This document shows, one piece after another, positions 42,172-50,060 of a stretch of 64,000 nt of DNA. The position numbers were made by a program, and so were the translations under genes. The stretch covers positions 33,371-97,370 of the forward strand of contig JBAVYM010000053.1 in assembly GCA_049698775.1 (NCBI GenBank), read 5' to 3'. Below the pieces are notes generated by a model. It worked only from the letters and a program-made list of their open reading frames with translations. It was not told the origin of the DNA and made no database searches. Source of the stretch: REEB76 sp049698775. GTDB lineage: Bacteria; Pseudomonadota; Gammaproteobacteria; Natronospirales; REEB76. Within the stretch, counting starts at the first letter, position 1. Every line of letters begins with the position of its first letter.

Positions 42172-43383
42172 TCAGCGTGCCAAAGCTGGCAAATCCCCGT
42201 TCAAACCCATTGCGTGCCACATAAGTACGCTCTTGAGCGGCGTAAATCGGTCTACAGCGTGCAATCCTGCATTGCGCAGTATGCGTAGTGGTGTGATTTC
42301 ATTGCTGAAAAGCCGTTTAAATCCGTCCAGCGCGAAAATCATCGCCAGATTGTCACTCCTGCGCGCGCGTTGATAGCGACGCAGCACAGCCAGATCGCCG
42401 ATATCGCGCTGCCGCGCATGTGCCGTGAGGATCACATCGGCAAGCGCCGCCATATCGAGCAAGCCGAGATTGACTCCCTGGCCCGCCAGCGGATGCAGCG
42501 CGTGCGCGGCGTCGCCAATCAGTGCGAAGCGCGAACGCACGTAGTCGCGAGCGTGCATGCGCTGCAGCGGGAAAGCCGCGCGCGGGGTGGTGGCGGTCAC
42601 CGGCCCCAGAATCGAGTCGCTTGCCTGGGTAACCGCGCTACAAAAGGCCGCATCGTCCAAGCTGCGTACCTCCTGAGCGCGCACGTTATCCAGCGACCAT
42701 ACCACCGACACCCGTCCATCGGTGAGCGGCAACAGCGCAATGGGTCCGGTCGGCAGAAAGCGTTGCCAGGCGGTGTGGGCATGGGATTTTTGCGTGCGCA
42801 CATGGGCCACGATTGCCATCTGCCCATAAGGTTCAGCGCGGGTTGCGATGCCTGCCAGTTTGCGCAGGGCCGATTCCGCGCCATCCGCCGCCACCAGCAG
42901 GCGGGTATGCAGGCGCTTGCCGTCCTGGAGTGAAAGCAGCGCGCGGTCGGTATCGAATGCCACGGCTTCGGGCGTGGCTGGATGGATTGCGGTCACGCTC
43001 CCGGTGCTCTCCAACTGTTTCCACAAGGCGAATTGAATCAACCGGTTCTCGACGATGTAGCCCAACGCGGCTTCACCCACGTCAGCGCAATCGAAATGGA
43101 TGCGGCCGCTGCCGGTGGCATCCCACACCCGCATCTCGGTATAAGGCTCCGCGCGCGCCGCGCGAATGGCTTCCCAGGCATGCAGAGCCTCCAGGATGCG
43201 TTGTGAGGCGGGCGACAGCGCAAACACACGCAAGTCCAGCTGCGCGTCGGCTGCGAAGTGTGGTGGTTCACGCGCGTCCAGGATGGCAATGCGCAGGCCG
43301 CTGTCGCATAACGCGCAGGCCAGTGCCGTGCCGACCGCACCGGCACCCACGATGATCACATCGAATGAATCCACTTTGCTCAA
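42172..43383 (-). CDS. ubiI: UbiH/UbiF/COQ6-family FAD-dependent hydroxylase (UbiI-like)
   Basis: A 403-residue flavin monooxygenase of ubiquinone synthesis. VIIVGAGAVGTALACALCDS is the FAD-binding GxGxxG, LLVAADGAESALRKLAG the DG motif, and LIGDAAHALHPLAGQGVNLG the GD motif. The order pepP-ubiH-this gene matches E. coli pepP-ubiH-ubiI, so C5 hydroxylation is the best guess. Regiospecificity cannot be read from sequence (UbiL or UbiM types are alternatives). Its ATG overlaps the ubiH stop by 4 bp. Confidence 0.82.
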   Translation of the reverse strand: MSKVDSFDVIIVGAGAVGTALACALCDSGLRIAILDAREPPHFAADAQLDLRVFALSPASQRILEALHAWEAIRAARAEPYTEMRVWDATGSGRIHFDCADVGEAALGYIVENRLIQFALWKQLESTGSVTAIHPATPEAVAFDTDRALLSLQDGKRLHTRLLVAADGAESALRKLAGIATRAEPYGQMAIVAHVRTQKSHAHTAWQRFLPTGPIALLPLTDGRVSVVWSLDNVRAQEVRSLDDAAFCSAVTQASDSILGPVTATTPRAAFPLQRMHARDYVRSRFALIGDAAHALHPLAGQGVNLGLLDMAALADVILTAHARQRDIGDLAVLRRYQRARRSDNLAMIFALDGFKRLFSNEITPLRILRNAGLHAVDRFTPLKSVLMWHAMGLNGDLPALAR

Positions 43384-44690
43384 TGTTTCGCCCTCAGTCT
43401 GCCTCGTCCCATTGAGGACACAGCTTGCGGCTCGGCAACCGGTTTGATTCCAAGTTTCACACCGCGCGCGAGACGCGGCAAACGGCCGGCAACGCCCAAA
43501 TTGTGGCGCGCCAGCAGGTGCCGCGCCGGCGGAAATAATTCCAGCGCCAGCAGGCCGGCGTTGCGCGCCAGCCGCACCGATGTCAGCGGATTGTTAAACA
43601 CACGTGTGAGAAAATCCGTGAACAGCGTAGTGCCAGTCTGGTCGCGGCGGCGCGCACGCACATAGACGTCGAGCCGCTGTGCGTCACCCGCGTCGCCACC
43701 GTTCGCGGTGATCTCCGCCAACGTGTCGGCCAGAGCCGCCACATCACGCAGCGACAGATTGAATCCCTGCCCCGCGATGGGGTGCAGGCTGTGGGCCGCG
43801 TTACCCACGATCACCGCGCGGCCATGCAACTGCGTGTCCGCGCGCACCAGACTCAATGGATAAGCCTGGCGCTTGCCGGCCTTGAGAAAACGGCCGAGAC
43901 GGCCATTGAAATTCTCGCTGGCCGCGGCCAGAAAATCTGTTTCACTTGACGCCAGCACGGCCTCCACGCGCTCGCTCGCGACCGTCCAGATGAGCGCGTA
44001 CTTGTCCCCGCCCATGGGCAGCAACGCGAGTGGACCGTTGTTGGTGAAACGTTCGAATGCGGTATGTGCTTGCGGCCGTTCGACGCTGACATTGCAAATC
44101 ACGGCGCTCTGGCGGTAATCCCACACGCGCGCAGCGATGCCGAGTTGTTTGCGGATACTGGACTGGGCGCCGTCCGCCGCTACCAGCAAACGTGCAGTCA
44201 GCTTTTGCGCGCTATCCTGTTCCACGCTCACTGCAATCTGGTCGGATTGCATCCGCGCATCCATCAGTTTTGCCGGCGCCATGAACTGGATGCGCGGCTG
44301 GCGTGTCAGGAATTCACTCAAGGCCATGCCGATGACCCGGTTGGGCACCACATAACCCAGCGCCTCCACGCCCATCTCCTGCGCATACATGCGCGTCATG
44401 CCGGGACGCCCGCGGTCCGATACATGCACTTGATGAATGGGAACGGCCTCGGGCGCGATCAATGGCCACAGGCCAATACTTTCGAAAATGCGGCGACTGC
44501 CCCAGGAAACCGCCGTGATGCGTTCGTCGTAACTGGGTTGGCCGCGGCTGCCGAAGGGCACCGCTTCCACCACCGCGACCTTGAGCGGCAGCGGCGCCAG
44601 CGCCGCCGCCAGACTCGCGCCCACCATGCCGCCGCCTGCGATCAGTACATCAAAATCGGTCGCGGGAATTTTGTTTTCCTCACTTCTCAC
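43380..44690 (-). CDS. ubiH: 2-octaprenyl-6-methoxyphenol hydroxylase UbiH
   Basis: A 436-residue flavin hydroxylase of ubiquinone biosynthesis. VLIAGGGMVGASLAAALAPL (FAD site), LLVAADGAQSSIRKQLGIAA (DG) and VIVGNAAHSLHPIAGQGFNL (GN variant of GD) are clear. The predicted start is GTG 44690, set within four heptamer repeats of CCTCACT (44678-44705), so the true start may differ by several codons. It lies between pepP (51 bp upstream) and the second hydroxylase, which overlaps it. Confidence 0.85.
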   Translation of the reverse strand: MRSEENKIPATDFDVLIAGGGMVGASLAAALAPLPLKVAVVEAVPFGSRGQPSYDERITAVSWGSRRIFESIGLWPLIAPEAVPIHQVHVSDRGRPGMTRMYAQEMGVEALGYVVPNRVIGMALSEFLTRQPRIQFMAPAKLMDARMQSDQIAVSVEQDSAQKLTARLLVAADGAQSSIRKQLGIAARVWDYRQSAVICNVSVERPQAHTAFERFTNNGPLALLPMGGDKYALIWTVASERVEAVLASSETDFLAAASENFNGRLGRFLKAGKRQAYPLSLVRADTQLHGRAVIVGNAAHSLHPIAGQGFNLSLRDVAALADTLAEITANGGDAGDAQRLDVYVRARRRDQTGTTLFTDFLTRVFNNPLTSVRLARNAGLLALELFPPARHLLARHNLGVAGRLPRLARGVKLGIKPVAEPQAVSSMGRGRLRAKH

Positions 44691-44705
44691 TCCTCACTCC
44701 TCACT
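44678..44705. repeat. Tandem heptamer repeat over the ubiH start
   Basis: Four units on the plus strand: cctcact, tctcact, cctcact, cctcact. Read on the coding strand this is (AGTGAGG)n, purine-rich and ribosome-site-like, spanning the GTG start of ubiH. A change in unit number would alter the spacing or frame by 7 nt. Confidence 0.75.
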
Positions 44706-44741
44706 CTTTCCGCGGCACGCAGTACTCAGCACTTGGCTTTT

Positions 44742-46055
44742 TCACGCCGCCTTGCGCTGCATGAACGCCTCAATGTCGTCGGGTTGCTTGATAAGCGCGC
44801 CGCTGAGTACTTCGGGATTGCCCCGGGTCACCAGCACATCGTCCTCAATGCGCACGCCGATGTTCCACCAGCGCTTGGGTACACCCGGGGTGCCGGCGGC
44901 GATGTAGATTCCCGGTTCCGCAGTCATGACCATGTCCGGTTCCAGTTCGCGCCACTCGTCCCCCACCTTGTAATCGCCCACGTCATGCACGTCGAGTCCC
45001 AGCCAGTGGCCGGTGCGGTGCAGGTAGAATTTCTTGTAGCCCTCGTTCTTGATGAGGCTGGCAACAGGCCCTTTGAGCAGGCCGAGCTTCACCAATCCCG
45101 CGGTCAATACTTTCACCGCGGCTGCATGCGGCACGTTCCAGTGATTGCCGGCGCGCATTTTGGCAATCGCGGCTAACTGTGCCTTGAGCACCAGTTCATA
45201 GATGGCGCGCTGCTCGGCATTGTAACGGCCGTTCACCGGGAAGGTGCGGGTGACATCGGACGCATAGCAGTCGTACTCGCAGGCGGCGTCAATCAGTACC
45301 AGTTCGCCGTCTTTGAGCGTGCGGTTGTTTTCCACGTAATGCAGGATGCAGGCGTTCTCGCCACCGCCCACGATGGAGTTGTACGCCGGCACACCACCGG
45401 AGCGGCGGAACTCGTGCAGGAATTCGGCTTCCAGCTCCGATTCGTTCATACCGGCACGGCAGGCGCGCATGGCGCGCTCATGCGCGCGCACCGAGATTCC
45501 CGCCGCCTGGCGCATGACTGCCAGTTCCGGTTTGCTCTTGTAGAGCCGCATGTCGTGCAGAAAATGATCCAGTGACACGAATTCCTGCGGCGCCTGCGTG
45601 CCGGTCTTGGACTGCGCGCGCAGGCCGTTCACCCAGCCGATCACGCGATTGTCAAACTCCGGATGATTGCCCATGGTGTAGAACACCCGTTCGCAGCGCT
45701 CCATAAGTCCCGGCAGGATGTCGTCAATATCGCCGATGGGAAAGGCGTCGTCGGCTCCATGCCCACGGGTCGCGCCTTCCGGACCGGCACGCCGGCCGTT
45801 CCAAGTTTCCATGAGCGGATCGCGCTCGCGACAGAACAGGATGTATTCCGCCTGGCGCCGGCCCGGCACCAGTACCGCCACCGCCTCCGGCTCGGGAAAG
45901 CCGGTCAGATAGTGAAAATCGCTGTCTTGGCGGAACGGATACTGGCTGTCGCGATTGCGGATTTTTTCGCGCGCCGCCGGTACGATGGCGATGGCACCGT
46001 GGCCCATCATGCGCATGAGCTCGCGGCGGCGTCTGGGGAATTCTTCAGGTTTCAT
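44742..46055 (-). CDS. pepP: Xaa-Pro aminopeptidase PepP
   Basis: Proline-specific metalloaminopeptidase, 437 residues. The di-metal site is visible as the two Asp of CEYDCYASDVTRTFPVNG, the His of LHRTGHWLGLDVHDVGDY, and the Glu residues of VMTAEPGIYI and GVRIEDDVLV. MKPEEFPRRRRELMRMMG is the normal start (ATG 46055); the extension to 46136 is unsupported. It begins pepP-ubiH-ubiI and diverges from zapB-like/zapA. Confidence 0.95.
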   Translation of the reverse strand: MKPEEFPRRRRELMRMMGHGAIAIVPAAREKIRNRDSQYPFRQDSDFHYLTGFPEPEAVAVLVPGRRQAEYILFCRERDPLMETWNGRRAGPEGATRGHGADDAFPIGDIDDILPGLMERCERVFYTMGNHPEFDNRVIGWVNGLRAQSKTGTQAPQEFVSLDHFLHDMRLYKSKPELAVMRQAAGISVRAHERAMRACRAGMNESELEAEFLHEFRRSGGVPAYNSIVGGGENACILHYVENNRTLKDGELVLIDAACEYDCYASDVTRTFPVNGRYNAEQRAIYELVLKAQLAAIAKMRAGNHWNVPHAAAVKVLTAGLVKLGLLKGPVASLIKNEGYKKFYLHRTGHWLGLDVHDVGDYKVGDEWRELEPDMVMTAEPGIYIAAGTPGVPKRWWNIGVRIEDDVLVTRGNPEVLSGALIKQPDDIEAFMQRKAA

Positions 46056-46160
46056 TGCTGTTCGCAAGGCGTGGATGCCGGTGCTTAATGTAATGCAGCC
46101 GCGCACGGATGTGTACTGGGCCGGCAAATCACCCATCTGGTAGCTGTGCTGGCACCTGCG

Positions 46161-46190
46161 TTGACCATTGCACCGGCGCCGCTCTATAGT
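46161..46190 (+). promoter_or_regulatory. Strong sigma-70 promoter for the zapB-like gene, apparently leaderless
   Basis: TTGACC (46161-46166) and TATAGT (46185-46190) are separated by 18 bp; each matches consensus at five of six positions. The predicted start (+1 about 46197) coincides with the A of the ATG, and no Shine-Dalgarno precedes it. Confidence 0.65.
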
Positions 46191-46196
46191 AATTGC

Positions 46197-46430
46197 ATGC
46201 GTACCGAAAAAGCCCGCGAACTGCTGGAACAGGAACTCAAGCGGCTGGAAGGCCGGGTCGAAGCGCTGGTCGCGGTTTGCACCAAGCTGCGCAGCGATAA
46301 CCGGTCGCTGCGCGACCGGTTGGAATCCCTGTCCACGGAGCGCTCCGGCCTGCTGGCCAAGAATGAGCAGGTACGCGGCCGGGTGGAAGCCATCATGTTG
46401 CGCCTGAAGTCCCTGGAGGAAACCGCATGA
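46197..46430 (+). CDS. Small coiled-coil protein, ZapB-like (TIGR02449 type)
   Basis: A 77-residue protein that is almost wholly coiled coil (LLEQELKRLEGRVEALVAV, LRDRLESLSTERSGLLAKNE, and VEAIMLRLKSLEE). Such proteins lie upstream of zapA in many gammaproteobacteria and are thought to work with ZapA at the division ring. The zapA start overlaps its stop (ATGA), so the two are coupled. It is divergent from pepP. Confidence 0.8.
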   Translation: MRTEKARELLEQELKRLEGRVEALVAVCTKLRSDNRSLRDRLESLSTERSGLLAKNEQVRGRVEAIMLRLKSLEETA

Positions 46431-46735
46431 GCGAGGAGCTGGCCCGGGTCACGGTGCGCATCCTCGACAAGGAATACCAGGTTGCCTGTCCGGACGACGA
46501 GCGCGAGGCCTTGCTGCAATCCGCCGAACTCCTCAACCGCAAGATGCAGGAGATCCGCGAGAGCGGCAAAGTGGTCGGGCTGGACCGCGTGGCCGTAATG
46601 GCCGCACTCAACCTGTCGCACGAAATCCTGCAAGCCCAGGCCACCGCAAACGCGGCGGACGGCGATCTGCTTGGGCGGCTGCGTACACTCAATGATCGGC
46701 TGGCGGGCGCTGGTGAACCGGCACTGGCGCATTGA
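46427..46735 (+). CDS. zapA: Cell division protein ZapA
   Basis: A 102-residue FtsZ-ring stabiliser that cross-links protofilaments. An N-terminal beta/alpha head (RVTVRILDKEYQVACPDDER) is followed by the dimerising helix (LNRKMQEIRESGKVVGLDRV and AVMAALNLSHEILQAQ). Overlap with the ZapB-like gene and the 6S RNA gene 35 bp downstream reproduce the classic zapA-ssrS-fau order. Confidence 0.93.
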   Translation: MSEELARVTVRILDKEYQVACPDDEREALLQSAELLNRKMQEIRESGKVVGLDRVAVMAALNLSHEILQAQATANAADGDLLGRLRTLNDRLAGAGEPALAH

Positions 46736-46770
46736 CGCCTGCCCGCATAGCATGATGACGATTCAGGGTA

Positions 46771-46959
46771 TGGCGTCTCCTGTGGTGTTCGATATGGGCT
46801 GGGTTACTCTTTGAGCCTAAATCAAACCCCCGGAACCGGCTCAGTGATGACGGTGTGCAAGTCCGCCATGCAGCGGAAAGCCTAAAGCATCACGGTCGGC
46901 TCCACCTGAACCTTTGGTTCAAGGGCGAAAGCCGGTAACGGCACCGATGGGAGACGCCT
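46771..46959 (+). ncRNA. ssrS: 6S RNA
   Basis: Regulator that sequesters sigma-70 RNA polymerase in stationary phase. The terminal stem GGCGTCTCC (46772-46780) pairs with GGGAGACGCC (46949-46958). The 3' arm contains CACCTGAACCTTTGGTTCAAGGG, matching the conserved 'CACCTTGAAC...GGTTCAAGGG' segment of enterobacterial 6S RNA, and the middle is an open bubble region. Position between zapA and fau is the canonical one. The ends are approximate to a few bases. The fau start lies inside or just after the 3' stem. Confidence 0.88.
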
Positions 46960-47555
46960 CATTGATTCCTCCCGCGAGCAATCGCAAAACCCTCCGCCAG
47001 GATCTGCGCGCCCGCCGTCGCGCGCTCGACAGTGCAGCCCGCGCGCACGCGGCCCAGTCGCTGGCCGAGTTGGTATCCACCCTGTCCTGCTATCAATCCG
47101 CACGGTGTCTGGCCGCCTATGTGGCAGTGCAAGGGGAAATAGATCCGGAATTGCTGTTGCAGCGCGCCTGTCAGGAGGGCAAACAAATCTACCTGCCGTC
47201 GCTGCCGGCGGAGCGCACGGCACCACTCCGTTTCCTGCCATGGAATCCGGGCATGCGCATGCACGCAAACCGCCTCGGCATACCGGAGCCGCTTGTGTCC
47301 GCGGATGTCGGGATTGCGCCACAGGAACTGGATCTGGCGCTCGTGCCGTTGGTCGCTTTCGACCATCACGGGCACCGCCTCGGCATGGGCGGCGGCTTCT
47401 ATGACCGCACCTTCGCCTTCCTGAAAACCGCCACAACCAAGCCACTTCTGCTCGGCTTGGCCTACGAATTCCAGCGGCTGGAGCGTATTGATGAAGCGTC
47501 CTGGGATGTGCCTTTGACCGGCGCCGTAACGGAACGTCACGCCTACTTTTTTTAG
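46947..47555 (+). CDS. fau: 5-formyltetrahydrofolate cyclo-ligase
   Basis: ATP-dependent conversion of 5-formyl-THF to 5,10-methenyl-THF, about 200 residues. RKTLRQDLRARRRAL at the N-terminus and LVPLVAFDHHGHRLGMGGGF with YDRTF near the C-terminus are diagnostic. The start is uncertain: ATG 46947 lies in the 3' stem of 6S RNA, while TTG 46962 has GGGAG (part of the same stem) 8 bp upstream and looks functional. Processing of 6S RNA could therefore affect expression. Confidence 0.92.
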   Translation: MGDASLIPPASNRKTLRQDLRARRRALDSAARAHAAQSLAELVSTLSCYQSARCLAAYVAVQGEIDPELLLQRACQEGKQIYLPSLPAERTAPLRFLPWNPGMRMHANRLGIPEPLVSADVGIAPQELDLALVPLVAFDHHGHRLGMGGGFYDRTFAFLKTATTKPLLLGLAYEFQRLERIDEASWDVPLTGAVTERHAYFF

Positions 47556-47574
47556 AAACGGAGTCAGTCCATCC

Positions 47575-48042
47575 GTGAACTACTGGCTGATGAAATCCGA
47601 ACCCGGCAGCTTCGGCATTGACGATCTCGCCAAAGCGCCGCGCAAGACCACGCACTGGGACGGCGTGCGCAATTTCCAGGTACGCAACATGCTGCGGGAT
47701 CAACTGCGCAAAGGTGATCTGGCTTTCTTCTATCACTCAAGCTGTGCGGTACCAGGCATCGTCGGCACTATGAAAGTAAGCCGTGCCGGGTATCCCGATA
47801 GCACGGCTTTTGAGCCTGAAAACCATCATTTTGACCCGCGTAGCAGTCCCGCAAACCCGATCTGGTATTGCGTGGATGTGACCCTGGTGAAGCGCTTCAA
47901 GCGGCCGGTCACGCTCAGCGAATTGCACCGTCATTCCGCGCTCAAGAACATGCTGATCCTGCGTCGCGGCAACCGTTTATCCGTCACACCGGTTACTGCG
48001 AAACATTGGCAATACGTCATCAAATTGGCTGCTGATGTCTGA
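47575..48042 (+). CDS. EVE-domain protein
   Basis: A 155-residue EVE (PUA-like) domain protein. MNYWLMKSEPGSFGIDDL, THWDGVRNFQVRNML and GDLAFFYHSSCAVPGIVGTM are hallmark segments. EVE/YTH-like domains bind modified bases in RNA or DNA; stand-alone bacterial members have no settled function. The start is GTG 47575. It follows fau by 19 bp and may share its transcript. Confidence 0.9.
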   Translation: MNYWLMKSEPGSFGIDDLAKAPRKTTHWDGVRNFQVRNMLRDQLRKGDLAFFYHSSCAVPGIVGTMKVSRAGYPDSTAFEPENHHFDPRSSPANPIWYCVDVTLVKRFKRPVTLSELHRHSALKNMLILRRGNRLSVTPVTAKHWQYVIKLAADV

Positions 48043-48082
48043 TTGAGTCGCGCACACGGCAAGAATCATTCGCAAAATACCG

Positions 48083-48171
48083 TTTGCAGGCATCCAATTC
48101 GGTGAAAAATGTCCTGCAATGGCAAATTTGCACTCCAAATCGGCAAAAAATGTTTGCAAAACTGGAAATTT
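48083..48171 (+). repeat. Two imperfect ~45-bp direct repeats upstream of the histone-like gene
   Basis: Unit 1 (48083-48129) and unit 2 (48127-48171) share TTTGCA, then TCCAATTCGG/TCCAAATCGG, GAAAAATGT/AAAAAATGT, TGCAA and AAATTT. They are AT-rich against the genome and directly precede the promoter box at 48185, so they may be tandem regulator sites or a duplicated promoter. Confidence 0.65.
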
Positions 48172-48184
48172 ACATTTTCTTGTA

Positions 48185-48190
48185 TATACT
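48185..48190 (+). promoter_or_regulatory. -10 box of the histone-like gene
   Basis: TATACT within 'cttgtatatact' lies 37 bp before the ATG. A good -35 is not evident at standard spacing, which suggests an activator-dependent promoter using the repeats just upstream. GGGAGGA precedes the ATG. Confidence 0.45.
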
Positions 48191-48226
48191 CAAGTGCGTG
48201 TGATCTAACCGGGAGGATCTTTGATC

Positions 48227-48460
48227 ATGAAACGTAAAGCGAAAGCGAAGAAGACCAAAGTTGTGGCCAAGAAAAAGAAAAAGGCCGCTGTAAAGAAAGC
48301 CGCCCGTCGTGGCGGTCGTCGCAAGAAGGCAGGTGGCCGCAAAAAGAAGGCCTCACGCCGGAAGAAGAAGGCTGGCGGTCGCCGCAAGAAAAAGGCCGCT
48401 GGCAAGAAGAAAGGCGGTCGTCGCCGTCGTCGCAGGAAAGCCGCTGACGCGGCGATGTAA
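48227..48460 (+). CDS. Histone H1-like lysine-rich DNA-binding protein
   Basis: A 77-residue, extremely basic protein made almost only of Lys, Arg, Ala and Gly, in repeats such as KKAGGRKKKASRRKKKAGG. It resembles the KKAA/H1-like C-terminal tails of bacterial nucleoid proteins (AlgP, Hc1, BpH1 type). No globular domain is present. ATG 48227 has GGGAGGA 8 bp upstream. A strong terminator follows. The AT-rich, repeat-containing upstream region suggests tight regulation. Similar proteins are frequent in gammaproteobacteria and are poorly characterised. Confidence 0.85.
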   Translation: MKRKAKAKKTKVVAKKKKKAAVKKAARRGGRRKKAGGRKKKASRRKKKAGGRRKKKAAGKKKGGRRRRRRKAADAAM

Positions 48461-48479
48461 AGCCACAAGGCTTTGCTCA

Positions 48480-48511
48480 AACAGGCCCGCCTCGGCGGGC
48501 CTGTTCTTTTT
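48480..48511 (+). terminator. Intrinsic terminator after the histone-like gene
   Basis: AACAGGCCCGCC / GGCGGGCCTGTT forms a perfect 12-bp stem with a 2-nt connector, followed by CTTTTTC. rpiA starts 28 bp later. Confidence 0.92.
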
Positions 48512-48539
48512 CGGGGAACCTGCGGGGATAATCAGCGCC

Positions 48540-49196
48540 ATGAGTGCGGAAGACAACAAGCACCGGGCCGCTCTTGAGGCTCTCAACTGGCTGGGCGAAG
48601 CCCGCATCATCGGCGTCGGCACCGGTTCCACTGTCAACTATTTCATTGACGCGCTCAAAAGCATCAAAAGCCGCCTCGACGGCGCGGTGTCCAGTTCCGA
48701 AGCGTCCACTCAACGTCTCAAGGCGTTGGGTATCCCGGTCTTGGACCTGAATGCCGCCGGTGAATTGCCGGTGTACGTGGACGGTGCCGATCAGGCCAAC
48801 CGTCATCTGCAACTCATCAAGGGCGGCGGCGGCGCGCTCACGCGGGAGAAAATCGTGGCGGCGGTGAGTCAGCGCTTTGTCTGCATCGTGGATGACAGCA
48901 AGCTGGCGGATGTGCTCGGCAGCTTTCCGCTGCCGGTTGAAGTCATCCCCATGGCCCGCAGCTATGTTGCCCGGGAGCTGGTCAAGCTGGGCGGCCGGCC
49001 GGATTGGCGTCAGGGCTTCGTCACTGACAACGGCAACCCGATTCTGGACGTGCACGGTTTGACCATCCTGGATCCGCCCGCGCTGGAAGCGCAGATCAAC
49101 CAGATCACCGGCGTTGTCAGCATGGGCCTGTTCGCGCGCCGGCCGGCGGATGTGCTGCTGGTGGGGGACAAGAACGGAGTGCAAACGATACGCTGA
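48540..49196 (+). CDS. rpiA: Ribose-5-phosphate isomerase A
   Basis: Interconverts ribose-5-phosphate and ribulose-5-phosphate; 218 residues. RIIGVGTGSTVNYFIDAL binds phosphate, VDGADQANRHLQLIKGGGGA holds the catalytic Asp/Lys region, and LTREKIVAAVSQRFVCIVDD follows the family. The frame is open back through the histone gene, but ATG 48540 is clearly the start. GATAAT at 48527-48532 lies 7 bp before the ATG, and no Shine-Dalgarno is present, so translation may be leaderless. Confidence 0.96.
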   Translation: MSAEDNKHRAALEALNWLGEARIIGVGTGSTVNYFIDALKSIKSRLDGAVSSSEASTQRLKALGIPVLDLNAAGELPVYVDGADQANRHLQLIKGGGGALTREKIVAAVSQRFVCIVDDSKLADVLGSFPLPVEVIPMARSYVARELVKLGGRPDWRQGFVTDNGNPILDVHGLTILDPPALEAQINQITGVVSMGLFARRPADVLLVGDKNGVQTIR

Positions 49197-49227
49197 GTAT
49201 CGTTGTTTGATTGCAAGGTAAATAATG

Positions 49228-49253
49228 AAAAGCCCGCTTGGCAGCGGGCTTTT
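49228..49253 (+). terminator. Intrinsic terminator after rpiA
   Basis: AAAAGCCCGCT / AGCGGGCTTTT is an 11-bp perfect stem with a TGGC loop, 32 bp after the rpiA stop. Its symmetry lets it terminate the oppositely oriented tRNA-Gln transcript as well. Confidence 0.92.
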
Positions 49254-49258
49254 ATCTT

Positions 49259-49332
49259 TGGCTGGGGGACTAGGATTCGAACCTAGGTTGGCGGAGTCAG
49301 AGTCCGCAGTCCTACCGCTAGACGATCCCCCA
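49259..49332 (-). tRNA. tRNA-Gln (anticodon CTG)
   Basis: A 74-nt tRNA with acceptor TGGGGGA/TCCCCCA, D-arm TCGTCTAGCGGTAGGA, anticodon loop CTCTGAC (CTG), T-arm GGTTCGAATCC, discriminator G and encoded CCA. A degenerate copy of its 5' end lies at 49468-49492. Confidence 0.96.
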
Positions 49333-49639
49333 AGAATCTACCAATTTTAAATCAGAGGAAAGCTGTTGTGTTGTGGAGTTGGCGGGGTTGGATACGGTGC
49401 TGCGCTCCTGCTCCGCACCGCCACGCAGTTCCGACTTCCTGCCTCGCCGTTCGCCGCAGTGTGGCGAACCATGCCGCCAGACAATCCTCCAAATCCTTCC
49501 ATTACCCCCAAGGTCGCATGGGTATGATGGCCAAATGAATGGCGGCATTCCTATGCCGCCATTTTAGGGCCGCCAAGGAATTGCCGGTCTGCATCTAAGC
49601 TGGATTCCCGCTTTCGCGGGAATGACGAAAAACTTTTAA
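49333..49639. other. Gap upstream of tRNA-Gln with a decayed tRNA-like piece
   Basis: No gene is seen in these 307 bp. 'ccgccagacaatcctccaa' at 49474-49492 resembles 'ccgctagacgatcccccaa' at the 5' end of tRNA-Gln, about 160 bp away in the same orientation. 'ggtgctgcg...cgcacc' forms hairpin potential between them. The palindrome at 49600-49626 occupies the right end. Confidence 0.5.
49600..49626. repeat. Short palindromic repeat downstream of rpsI
   Basis: 'ctggattcccgctttcgcgg' then 'gaatgac' is the common REP-like hairpin related to the element at 131-220. Read from rpsI (minus strand) it follows TTTTTC and may act as its transcript end. Confidence 0.65.
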
Positions 49640-50032
49640 TCAGCGCTTGGAGTACTGCGGTGCGCGGCGGGCCTTGTGCAGGCCGACTTTCTTGCGCTCC
49701 ACGGCGCGCGCGTCACGGGTCACGAAGCCGGCTTTGCGCAGCGGCGCGCGATGGACTGCATCGTAGTCAATCAGTGCACGGGTGATGCCGTGGCGGATGG
49801 CGCCGGCCTGGCCGGTGGTACCGCCGCCCGCCACCGTCACGTTGACGTCGAGGCTGTCGAGTTGGTTCACGACCTGGAGCGGCTGGCGCACGATCATGCG
49901 CGAGGTCACACGGCCGAAATACTCGTCCAGTGGGCGGCCGTTGACGAGGATGCGGCCCTTGCCGGGTTTCAGGAATACGCGCGCCTTGGAAGTCTTGCGG
50001 CGGCCGGTTCCGTAATTGGTGCTCACTGCCAT
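49640..50032 (-). CDS. rpsI: 30S ribosomal protein S9
   Basis: 130 residues. YGTGRRKTSKARVFLKPGKG, VAGGGTTGQAGAIRHGITRA, and the C-terminal KKVGLHKARRAPQYSKR, whose tail reaches the P-site tRNA anticodon loop, are diagnostic. ATG 50032 (MAVSTNYG) is used; the extension to 50143 is not supported. Forms the rplM-rpsI operon. Confidence 0.98.
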   Translation of the reverse strand: MAVSTNYGTGRRKTSKARVFLKPGKGRILVNGRPLDEYFGRVTSRMIVRQPLQVVNQLDSLDVNVTVAGGGTTGQAGAIRHGITRALIDYDAVHRAPLRKAGFVTRDARAVERKKVGLHKARRAPQYSKR

Positions 50033-50060
50033 GGGTATTTCTCTTGGAAAAATCGGGGTT

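Noticed and set aside
48309..48539. N-terminal extension of rpiA through the histone-like gene
   Set aside because: The frame is open by chance; a strong terminator lies between, and RpiA similarity starts at the ATG at 48540.
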